Source: Flavobacteriaceae bacterium
GTDB taxonomy: Bacteria; Bacteroidota; Bacteroidia; Flavobacteriales; Flavobacteriaceae
Direction of reading: 5' to 3'
Assembly: GCA_030830625.1 (NCBI GenBank)
Contig: JAURMQ010000139.1
Coordinates: 1 to 32,266 of the forward strand
DNA length: 32,266 nucleotides
In this document: positions 9,247 to 18,811 of the stretch, one piece after another
Layout of the letters: every line of letters starts with the position of its first letter
Numbering within the stretch: the first letter of the stretch is position 1
Made by a program: the position numbers and the translations under genes
Notes under the pieces: model-generated
Database searches by the model: none
Told to the model about the DNA's origin: nothing
Seen by the model: only the letters and a program-made list of their open reading frames with translations

Positions 9247-9307
9247 CATACTCATTCCTATTGGCATGATTTGTGAAAATTATATTTTAAACTTAAAATA
9301 ATTAAAA

Positions 9308-9586
9308 ATGAGTAAAGTAAATATTCAACCTTTAGCAGACCGAGTTTTGATCGAGCCTGCTGCTGCGGAAACCAAAACATCTTCAGGGATTATCATCCCC
9401 GATTCTGCAAAAGAAAAACCTCAAAAGGGTATCGTGGTCGCTGTTGGCCCAGGAACAAGTGAATTCCCCATTACGGTAAAAATTGGGGATAATGTGCTTT
9501 ATGGTAAATATGCGGGAACCGAACTACAACACGGCGGTTCAGATTACCTTATCATGAGAGAAAGTGATATACTAGCAATTGTTTAA
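9308..9586 (+). CDS. groES: Co-chaperonin GroES
   Basis: [42 protein letters not shown]...YGKYAGTEL...[13 protein letters not shown]. Confidence 0.99.
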   Translation: MSKVNIQPLADRVLIEPAAAETKTSSGIIIPDSAKEKPQKGIVVAVGPGTSEFPITVKIGDNVLYGKYAGTELQHGGSDYLIMRESDILAIV

Positions 9587-11236
<1,650 letters not shown>

Positions 11237-11254
11237 AAGACACATCATAACCAT

Positions 11255-11288
11255 AAAAAAACCTGCTTTTTCAAGCAGGTTTTTTTTT
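11255..11288 (+). terminator. Intrinsic (probably bidirectional) terminator between groEL and the convergent HMA gene
   Basis: AAAAAAACCTGCTT-TTTC-AAGCAGGTTTTTTTTTT: 14-bp stem with 4-nt loop and T-tract; the A-tract on the other side allows function on the minus strand. Confidence 0.92.
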
Positions 11289-11291
11289 GAT

Positions 11292-11633
11292 TTATAGTTC
11301 TTCCCTCACGTATTGACAACACTTGGGTAGTTTGTCGTAATCTTCATCTTTAGATCTTGCCTCTGAGGTATCGTGACCTTTTTCAGCAATGCTCGTATGT
11401 AGGGTCTCCAAAGAGACTTTGTTAGGATCGTAAATCAAATTGATTTGGTTGGAGGGAATGTCCCAGTCCGCAGATTTTACTCCCTTAATGGATAAAGCTG
11501 CTTTTTCAATTCTTTTTTCACAAACTTCACAATTTCCTTTGACAGTAAATTGGGCTTTCGTGATTTTTTTCTGTTTTTCTTGGGCTACCATTCCCAATGG
11601 TAGTGCCAATAAGATGATTAGGATTTTTTTCAT
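11292..11633 (-). CDS. Periplasmic heavy-metal-associated (HMA) domain protein
   Basis: Signal peptide MKKILIILLALPLGMVAQ; GNCEVCEKRIEKAALSIKGV (CxxC HMA motif); C-terminal KLPKCCQYV. Confidence 0.88.
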   Translation of the reverse strand: MKKILIILLALPLGMVAQEKQKKITKAQFTVKGNCEVCEKRIEKAALSIKGVKSADWDIPSNQINLIYDPNKVSLETLHTSIAEKGHDTSEARSKDEDYDKLPKCCQYVREEL

Positions 11634-11649
11634 GATATAATATTTAACG

Positions 11650-13875
11650 TTAAATTTTAAGTCTTAAGCCCGAATATACCATTACTCCAAAAACAGGGGC
11701 ATAAACTTGAGCGGCATCAAAGTCGGCACCAAAAGGATCATTTGATCCAATAATTGGAGCTGATTGTTGGTAATCTCCAATGTTCTCCCCTCCCAAATAT
11801 ACTTCAAATTTTTTAGAAATAACCCAAGTAAGTTGAGAATTCCAAAGGGAAAAGGCAGGGGAGAAACTATTGAGTTCGTCTCGCTGGGTCTGAACCAAGC
11901 GCTGGGTCCCTACATAGTGAAAGGTGATGTCCCATCGCCATTGCCTGGATTTAGGAGATTTTTTAGTCTCTAAACCGAGATTGGCAAAGAAACGATTTTT
12001 GGCCAACAAGGGTTTTTGTAAAAAGGCACTTTTATAGTCGGTTTTTACGTCATAGTTTTTGTATGCTGCCCTAAAATTCAAAAAGTTTCTGTAATCGTAA
12101 TTCAACTCCAGTTGGAAGCTTTTTGCGGCGCTTTTTCCATCGAGATTATAGAAAGAAATCTCACGTTCTATTTCCCAATCCACTACCACTTGCTTTTCAA
12201 AATTCGTAATGTAGTAATCTGCGGAAAGGTTGAATTGATTTGCTGCACCCAGATAAAAAGACTTCGAGACACCCAATCCATAGTTCCATGCCTTTTCTGG
12301 GTTGAGCCCATAAATTTTTCCTCCTGAGGATTGAATATTTATGTTCCTGTTGGTCGCAAATAAGGTCTGATTTTCAGCAAAAATATGGGCCGCTTTTCTT
12401 CCACTTCCGGCAGATAACCTGATTACAAATTTTTCAATAGGAACATACCTCAAATGAATTCGGGGGGTGACGAAGGTTCCGAAATTATTATGGAAATCTA
12501 CTCTTATCCCTCCAATCCAACTGAAATTGTCGTTGTTGTTGTAACTGAACTCAAAATAACCCCCAAGATTGATATCTTTCCGCTTGAAATTGGTCCCATC
12601 CACCCACTCATCATAATCGTCATGACTATAATTCATCCCCAATTTGAACTTATTTAGGGTGTTTCCTATGATGGAGTTGAAAAGTAGATGGGTATAAAAG
12701 CTTTGATGCTCGATGGCATAAGAGCGCAGCCCGAAATAGGAATTTTGATCGTGATTGCTATAGGCGGTTTGAAAACCAAAACTTTGATAAGGAATTTCTG
12801 GGGAAACATAACCCAATTTTAAAGAGGTATCCCACCTCCTTGTGTTGATTTGGCTTCCCCAACTTTGTTTTTCTCCCCTGTCTTTTTCAGGGTTGAAGTC
12901 TTCCATTCCCAAAGTTTTTTCATCATTCATATACTTCCAACTCAAAAAACTAATCCACCCCTTCTCGGAATCAATGTATTGCCAACGGTTCATCAGATTG
13001 ATTTGTTCAGAAACCGGGAGATCCAAAAAACGATCCTTGTTGTTATCGAATTTTTGAGTTCGTTTATTCCCATGAACAAGCAGTCCAGTACTCAAACGGT
13101 CATTAATTTTTCTGTTGAAATGTGTATTCATCTCATACCTCCCATTGGCCGAGGCGAATAAATTAAGGAAAAACGGATCGTCTGTTAAGGGCTTTTTCAA
13201 TTCCGTATTAATTTGTCCAGCGATGCTTTCAAAACCATTGGTAACCGATCCTGCCCCTTTGCTGATCTGAATACTTTCCACCCAAGTTCCTGGAGTAAAA
13301 GACAATCCATACGCCTGCGATGCCCCACGAACCATAGGAATGTTTTCCTCAGAAATCAATAAATACGGACTCGAAAGTCCCAACATCTTTATCTGTTTGG
13401 TACCTGTGAGTGCATCTGCAAAATTGACGTCAATGGCTGGATTGGTTTCAAAGCTTTCAGAAAGGTTACAGCAGGCGGCCTTGAGTAACTCTTCACTGCT
13501 TACCTTCAAAATATTTTGGGTCTCAATAAATGATTTTTGAAGGGGTTTTTTCCGTTGATTTAGAATCACCTCCTTCAATTCATCTTTCGGGCTTTGAACC
13601 ATTTGATGCGAAATAAAGGAAGACTCTATTTTTAAGGTATCGGTTTTAAACCCTAAATAGCTCATTATTAGAATATTTGTGCTTGGAACTCTTTCCAACA
13701 GGAAAAAACCGTTTCGATTTGTAGTTGTACCTACAGTAGTGTTTTGCCAAAAAACGTTGGCACCAACTAAAGGATAAATATTGTTATTGTCTTGGTATTG
13801 TATGAGCCCTTGCAGGGAATCTTGAGAAAAAATCATTCCCCAACACAGGCTCAAAATCAGTGCATATTTTTTCAT
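11650..13875 (-). CDS. TonB-dependent outer-membrane receptor with N-terminal carboxypeptidase-regulatory-like domain
   Basis: Signal peptide MKKYALILSLCWGMIFSQ; GANVFWQNTTVGTTTNRNGFF...YLGFKTDTL domain; plug ISKGAGSVTNGFESIAGQIN; beta-barrel C-terminus GVMVYSGLRLKI. ATG 13875 preferred over the ORF-track start 13926. Confidence 0.92.
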   Translation of the reverse strand: MKKYALILSLCWGMIFSQDSLQGLIQYQDNNNIYPLVGANVFWQNTTVGTTTNRNGFFLLERVPSTNILIMSYLGFKTDTLKIESSFISHQMVQSPKDELKEVILNQRKKPLQKSFIETQNILKVSSEELLKAACCNLSESFETNPAIDVNFADALTGTKQIKMLGLSSPYLLISEENIPMVRGASQAYGLSFTPGTWVESIQISKGAGSVTNGFESIAGQINTELKKPLTDDPFFLNLFASANGRYEMNTHFNRKINDRLSTGLLVHGNKRTQKFDNNKDRFLDLPVSEQINLMNRWQYIDSEKGWISFLSWKYMNDEKTLGMEDFNPEKDRGEKQSWGSQINTRRWDTSLKLGYVSPEIPYQSFGFQTAYSNHDQNSYFGLRSYAIEHQSFYTHLLFNSIIGNTLNKFKLGMNYSHDDYDEWVDGTNFKRKDINLGGYFEFSYNNNDNFSWIGGIRVDFHNNFGTFVTPRIHLRYVPIEKFVIRLSAGSGRKAAHIFAENQTLFATNRNINIQSSGGKIYGLNPEKAWNYGLGVSKSFYLGAANQFNLSADYYITNFEKQVVVDWEIEREISFYNLDGKSAAKSFQLELNYDYRNFLNFRAAYKNYDVKTDYKSAFLQKPLLAKNRFFANLGLETKKSPKSRQWRWDITFHYVGTQRLVQTQRDELNSFSPAFSLWNSQLTWVISKKFEVYLGGENIGDYQQSAPIIGSNDPFGADFDAAQVYAPVFGVMVYSGLRLKI

Positions 13876-13879
13876 AATT

Positions 13880-13999
13880 TCAGACCCGAACAATTTCGGC
13901 AATCTGCCCCCCACAAAAACGAACATTTAAAGCCAGTCCAAGCTTGAATATAAGAAAAGCAACGAGGAAGAAAACGGCTTTGATGCTCTTAAAATTCAT
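13880..13999 (-). CDS. Unlisted 39-aa ORF, signal-peptide-like with FCGG motif; possible truncated HYC_CC_PP-type protein
   Basis: Manual minus-strand translation: MNFKSIKAVFFLVAFLIFKLGLALNVRFCGGQIAEIVRV*. 18 bp after the HMA-MauE stop and 4 bp before the receptor ATG. Below the ORF-track size cutoff. Confidence 0.45.
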   Translation of the reverse strand: MNFKSIKAVFFLVAFLIFKLGLALNVRFCGGQIAEIVRV

Positions 14000-14017
14000 A
14001 GTGTAAAATTATGCTTT

Positions 14018-14731
14018 TTATGCCAACTGGTGAAAAAGCATCGTCGAAGCCATTACCAGCATAATCATATTTTCAATCAAGGTAGCTTCGGTCATCGGAA
14101 GTTTTAATGCAGTACCCAAGCAAGCGCAATTGATTTTGGATTTATCGAAAAGACTGTAAATGACCCCTATGGTCGTTATGGATAAAATAATAATGGTAGT
14201 GAGAAGAGCAATGTTGAGCTGCCAACGCAACAATAACATTATTCCTAAAAGTGCTTCCAAAAAAGGATAAATTTTACAGTAAAGAGCGCTTCTTTTCGCC
14301 AAAGGATCGTATTGGGCAAAAGCTTCCGGAAATCCTTTGTAATCTAAGAATTTAAAAAAGCTAAATACCATAAAAAATAAGCCCATGAAATCGTACATGA
14401 ACCCTCCAATGTCAGGTGATTTTTTTTGAAGCAAAAAGGTGGCTGCAATGAGGTAAACGAAAATCAAAAACAAAGGGAAAAGCTGTTTTAATTTGGATGG
14501 CATCTTGACCATTGCATCATTGGATTTCGATTCTACCAATGGAGTGTATTTAGGGGGTAATGCATCGGTTAGTTTTTTCAATGAAAGTCTGCTTTGAACT
14601 TCCAATTCTACATCGCCTGTTGCCAAAGTTATTGAAACGTCCTGTACCTCCTCCAAACTGAATAATTTTTGGGTTACAGAAGAAACGCACCCCTCACAAG
14701 TCATTCCTGAGATTTTGAGATGTTGTTTCAT
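14018..14731 (-). CDS. HMA domain fused to MauE/DoxX-like membrane protein
   Basis: N-terminal ISGMTCEGCVSSVTQKL (GMTCxxC); four or more hydrophobic segments; DYKGFPEAFAQYDPLAKRSALYCKIYPFLEALLG and NCACLGTALKLPMTEATLIEN, typical of MauE/DoxX-like proteins. Confidence 0.85.
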   Translation of the reverse strand: MKQHLKISGMTCEGCVSSVTQKLFSLEEVQDVSITLATGDVELEVQSRLSLKKLTDALPPKYTPLVESKSNDAMVKMPSKLKQLFPLFLIFVYLIAATFLLQKKSPDIGGFMYDFMGLFFMVFSFFKFLDYKGFPEAFAQYDPLAKRSALYCKIYPFLEALLGIMLLLRWQLNIALLTTIIILSITTIGVIYSLFDKSKINCACLGTALKLPMTEATLIENMIMLVMASTMLFHQLA

Positions 14732-14785
14732 TGTTGAAAAGTCGGGTTTTTTTGGTTAATTAAACCTCTTAAATTGGAGTCAAAT

Positions 14786-14819
14786 AAAACATCTAACAAT
14801 GATGTTTTTAATACTTTTG
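14786..14819. promoter_or_regulatory. Inverted repeat AAAACATC-N7-GATGTTTT followed by TACTTTTG box in the purH/HMA-MauE divergent intergenic region
   Basis: 8-bp perfect arms at 14786-14793 and 14801-14808; TACTTTTG (TAnnTTTG) at 14812-14819 on the + strand. Confidence 0.45.
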
Positions 14820-14922
14820 TGCACAACAGCATGGTATTTTTTTTTAAAGTTACTAAAAATTAGCTATATAAGATTCGGTTATCAAACTGTCCCAAAACAA
14901 GGTTCATCGTAAAAAAAAATAA

Positions 14923-16446
14923 ATGAGTAAAAAACAAATTTCCTCTGCACTTATCTCTGTTTTTGATAAAACAGGTCTGGCTCCCATCATTCATCAATTG
15001 AATAAACTAGGAGTGACCTTTTATTCGACTGGGGGAACCGAAAAATTCATCCGTGACCTTGGATATGAGGTTGTCGCGGTAGAAGATGTCACAGGCTATC
15101 CCTCTATTCTGGGAGGTAGGGTGAAGACACTCCACCCCAAAATTTTTGGAGGCATTTTGAATCGTAAAGAAATAAAAGAGGATCAATCCGCAATACAACA
15201 ATTTGAAATTCCACAAATTGACTTGGTCATCGTTGATTTGTATCCGTTTGAAGATACTGTAGCTGCAGGTCGAAGCGAACAAGAGATCGTTGAAAAGATC
15301 GATATTGGAGGAATTGCTCTGATTAGAGCCGCTGCCAAAAACTTTAAAGACACCTTTTGTGTTTCTGACCAAAACGATTACCATGACTTTTTGAAAATAC
15401 TCACCGAATCTAAGGGGGCTCCCGATTTAGAACAACGAAAAAGATACTCCGTTAAGGCTTTCCAAACCTCATCACATTATGACACAGCCATTTTTAATTA
15501 TTTTAATACGGAAGAGGAAGTATTGAAGCTTAGCATGAAAAACGCTCAAACCCTTCGATACGGAGAAAATCCCCACCAAAAAGGACAATTTTTTGGACCT
15601 TTATCCGATCTTCTTGAGCAAGTACACGGTAAGGAAATATCCTACAACAATCTTCTTGATATTGACGCAGCAGTGAATCTGATGTTAGAGTTTTACGATG
15701 GTGAAAGTAGTTTTGCTATTCTCAAACATAATAATGCTTGTGGCTTTGCCACCCGTCCCTCTCTTAAAGAAGCCTATATTGATGCCTTGGCTGGAGATCC
15801 GGTATCCGCTTTCGGAGGCGTATTGATTACCAATAAAGGAATTGATTTGGATACAGCGACCGAAATTCACAGTTTGTTCTGTGAGGTCGTCATTGCTCCA
15901 GAATACGATAAAGAAGCTCTGGAACTTTTAAAAGAAAAAAAGAACAGAATAATATTGATTCAAAAAGCAACCCCTCTGCCGATCAAAACATACAGAACCT
16001 GTCTCAACGGAATACTGGTTCAGGACAGAGATTCGAAAACAGATAGTGCAGAAGACCTCCGTTTTGTCACCGACAAAAAACCCCATTCGCAAGAAATCGA
16101 TGACTTGATTTTCGCTTCAAAAATCTGCAAGCACACCAAGTCCAACACCATTGTTCTTGTCAAAAATGGACAATTACTCGCTTCGGGTACCGGACAAACT
16201 TCACGGGTTGACGCACTAAACCATGCGATCGAAAAAGCATTGCATTTTGAATTTGATTTGAAAGGCGCTGCTATGGCAAGTGATGCTTTCTTCCCTTTTC
16301 CCGATTGCGTAGAAATCGCACATAAAGCAGGAGTAACCAATATTTTACAACCTGGAGGATCAATTAAAGATCAACTTTCGATAGATTATTGTAACCAAAA
16401 TAATATATCTATGGTCTTTACCGGAATGCGCCATTTTAAACATTAA
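14923..16446 (+). CDS. purH: Bifunctional AICAR transformylase/IMP cyclohydrolase
   Basis: ALISVFDKTGLAPI, GRVKTLHPKIFGGIL, LRYGENPHQKGQFF, KHNNACGFA, MASDAFFPFPDCVEIAHKAGVTNILQPGGSIKD, MVFTGMRHFKH. Confidence 0.98.
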   Translation: MSKKQISSALISVFDKTGLAPIIHQLNKLGVTFYSTGGTEKFIRDLGYEVVAVEDVTGYPSILGGRVKTLHPKIFGGILNRKEIKEDQSAIQQFEIPQIDLVIVDLYPFEDTVAAGRSEQEIVEKIDIGGIALIRAAAKNFKDTFCVSDQNDYHDFLKILTESKGAPDLEQRKRYSVKAFQTSSHYDTAIFNYFNTEEEVLKLSMKNAQTLRYGENPHQKGQFFGPLSDLLEQVHGKEISYNNLLDIDAAVNLMLEFYDGESSFAILKHNNACGFATRPSLKEAYIDALAGDPVSAFGGVLITNKGIDLDTATEIHSLFCEVVIAPEYDKEALELLKEKKNRIILIQKATPLPIKTYRTCLNGILVQDRDSKTDSAEDLRFVTDKKPHSQEIDDLIFASKICKHTKSNTIVLVKNGQLLASGTGQTSRVDALNHAIEKALHFEFDLKGAAMASDAFFPFPDCVEIAHKAGVTNILQPGGSIKDQLSIDYCNQNNISMVFTGMRHFKH

Positions 16447-16452
16447 TTTTCA

Positions 16453-16460
16453 TAACTTTG
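16453..16460 (+). promoter_or_regulatory. Candidate -7 box (TAACTTTG) upstream of mreB
   Basis: Exact TAnnTTTG match, 22 bp before the mreB ATG, in the short purH-mreB gap. No clear -33 TTG. Confidence 0.4.
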
Positions 16461-16482
16461 GTTACATTTAAACCAACGCATT

Positions 16483-17502
16483 ATGGGTTTCCTCACAGAA
16501 GAAATCGCTATTGATTTAGGAACGGCCAACACGCTAATCATTCACAATGATAAAGTGGTGGTGGACAGTCCCTCCATAGTGGCCATCGACAGAACTACAA
16601 ATAAGATCATCGCCATTGGGGCTGAGGCCAGTATGATGCATGGAAAAACACATGAAAACATTAAAACCATTCGACCTCTTAAAGATGGGGTTATAGCTGA
16701 TTTTAATGCTTCTGAGCAAATGATCAACACTTTGATCAAAAGCATACCCACTCTTAAGAGAAGGTTTTTTACCCCCTCACTTCGCATGGTCATTTGTATT
16801 CCCTCTGGAATTACTGAAGTTGAAATGAGAGCCGTAAAGGAATCTGCAGAGCGTGTTAATGGTAAAGAGGTTTATTTAATACACGAACCCATGGCAGCAG
16901 CTATCGGGATAGGTATAGACATTATGCAGCCCAAAGGGAATATGATCGTTGACATCGGTGGTGGAACAACTGAGATCGCCGTAATAGCACTGTCTGGTAT
17001 TGTATGTGATAGGTCTGTTAAAATTGCTGGAGATGTTTTTACCAACGATATTGTGAATTACATGAGGAGCAAACATAATCTCTATGTAGGGGAACGTACT
17101 GCGGAAAAAATAAAAATACTCATTGGCTCCGTGATCGAAGATCTTGAAAATCCACCCGAGGACATGTCTGTCCAAGGACGAGATTTGGTGACCGGAAAAC
17201 CCAAACAAGTCATGGTATCCTATACCGAAATTGCCAAAGCCATAGATAAATCGATTATAAGAATTGAAGAGGCCATTTTGGAAGCCTTGTCACAGACTCC
17301 CCCTGAATTGGCTGCCGATATCTATAATACTGGAATCTATCTCGCAGGAGGAGGAGCACTCCTTAGGGGGCTAGACATTAGGCTTTCCAGAAAAACTGAC
17401 CTACCCGTTTATATTGCCGAGGATCCTTTACAAGCCGTAGTAAGAGGCACTGGAATCACCCTAAAAAATTTAGAGAGATACAAAACCATTCTCATCAAAT
17501 AA
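16483..17502 (+). CDS. mreB: Rod shape-determining protein MreB
   Basis: IAIDLGTANTLI, IHEPMAAAIGIGIDI, NMIVDIGGGTTEIAVIAL, LAGGGALLRGLD. Confidence 0.98.
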   Translation: MGFLTEEIAIDLGTANTLIIHNDKVVVDSPSIVAIDRTTNKIIAIGAEASMMHGKTHENIKTIRPLKDGVIADFNASEQMINTLIKSIPTLKRRFFTPSLRMVICIPSGITEVEMRAVKESAERVNGKEVYLIHEPMAAAIGIGIDIMQPKGNMIVDIGGGTTEIAVIALSGIVCDRSVKIAGDVFTNDIVNYMRSKHNLYVGERTAEKIKILIGSVIEDLENPPEDMSVQGRDLVTGKPKQVMVSYTEIAKAIDKSIIRIEEAILEALSQTPPELAADIYNTGIYLAGGGALLRGLDIRLSRKTDLPVYIAEDPLQAVVRGTGITLKNLERYKTILIK

Positions 17503-17508
17503 TGACCC

Positions 17509-18315
17509 ATGCGGCAGCTCTTCAATGCCCTAATTAATTACAAAAATACCCTAATTTTTATTGGGCTATTGGCCCTCTCTCTTGTCTTTTTAAACTCTCG
17601 TAGTTTTTATCATCAATCCATTTTCAGCAACGCAGCGCTATCATTTTCTAGTAAATTCAACCTGATAAGGCACAATATTTCAAGTTATATCAACTTGGCT
17701 GAAAGTAACAAAAAATTACACCTTGAAAACGAAAAACTTAAAGCACTGGAACTGTTTAAATTCGCTAAACCATTGCATCAAAACACCCTGCTGGATTCTT
17801 TTGGATTCGAGGTGATGAGTGCAAGAATCGTGAAAAACAGTTACAGAGGTGCGAGAAATTATCTGATCATTGATAAAGGCTACAAGGATAGTATAGAGGT
17901 AGAAATGGGAGTGATAACCAGTGACGGAGTGGTGGGAATTGTCAATCAGGTCACCGCCGATTTTTCCAGCATATTGTCTGTGCTGCATAGAGATTTGAAA
18001 ATCAATGCTCGATTTAAGAAGAATGGTGCTTATGGATCTTTGTCTTGGCAAGGCAATCACCCCAAAAGAATGAAATTGTTGGATGTATCTACATTGAATC
18101 CTATTGCCATAGGGGATACGATTGTAACTGGGGGTATGTCCTATTATTTTCCTTATGGAATCCCAATCGGAACAGTATTAGATTTTAATAAGCCTGATCT
18201 TGAGGGATATTATGACATTGATGTTGAACTATTTGGCAACCTTACCCAAAAAGAGTTCGTTTATATATTGAGAAATAATCAACTGAGTCAACTCAAACAG
18301 TTAAATAATGAATAG
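17509..18315 (+). CDS. mreC: Rod shape-determining protein MreC
   Basis: Single N-terminal TM, coiled coil, GVVGIVNQVTADFSSILSVLHRDLKINARFKKNGAYGSLSWQG; position after mreB. Confidence 0.95.
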   Translation: MRQLFNALINYKNTLIFIGLLALSLVFLNSRSFYHQSIFSNAALSFSSKFNLIRHNISSYINLAESNKKLHLENEKLKALELFKFAKPLHQNTLLDSFGFEVMSARIVKNSYRGARNYLIIDKGYKDSIEVEMGVITSDGVVGIVNQVTADFSSILSVLHRDLKINARFKKNGAYGSLSWQGNHPKRMKLLDVSTLNPIAIGDTIVTGGMSYYFPYGIPIGTVLDFNKPDLEGYYDIDVELFGNLTQKEFVYILRNNQLSQLKQLNNE

Positions 18316-18811
18316 TGATAATTTAGTTTCGGTCTTTCAATTTATTTTGCTGTTGTTTCTTCAGGCTTTTTTGCTCAGTAATATGAATTTTTTTGGCTTC
18401 ATTAATCCCAACCTTTATCTCCTGTTCATCATTGTTTACCGATTGGATGGTAATACTACGCTATTGATTATATTGGGATTTCTTTTAGGATTGTTCCTCG
18501 ATCTATTGACTCAGGGTTCTGGAGGGCATACCATAGCCACATTGACCATTGCTTATTTAAGACCCTACATTGCCAAATTCTCTTTTGGAGTAAACAATGA
18601 TATCCCAATGGGAATGCTCAAAGGAAGCCTTCTCTCTCAAAGGTTATTATACCTTTCTATGCTTATTTTTGTTCACCATTTGATTTTGTTCACCGTCATT
18701 TACTTGAGTTTTGAAAATATCATTACAATCATTAAAAATACTTTCTTCACCTCTGTGTTTACCTTTTTAATGGCTTACTTTTCAATGGGATTGTTTAAAG
18801 AAAAAAAATGA
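18308..18811 (+). CDS. mreD: Rod shape-determining protein MreD
   Basis: 167-aa multi-TM protein overlapping mreC and mrdA in the mre cluster. Confidence 0.88.
   Translation: MNSDNLVSVFQFILLLFLQAFLLSNMNFFGFINPNLYLLFIIVYRLDGNTTLLIILGFLLGLFLDLLTQGSGGHTIATLTIAYLRPYIAKFSFGVNNDIPMGMLKGSLLSQRLLYLSMLIFVHHLILFTVIYLSFENIITIIKNTFFTSVFTFLMAYFSMGLFKEKK

Noticed and set aside
12454-13161. Plus-strand ORFs inside the TonB receptor (12454-12657, 12842-13057, 12850-13161)
   Set aside because: Antisense to a clear beta-barrel receptor; low-complexity translations.
15007-15384. 125-aa antisense ORF in purH
   Set aside because: Shadow of purH coding; no domain.
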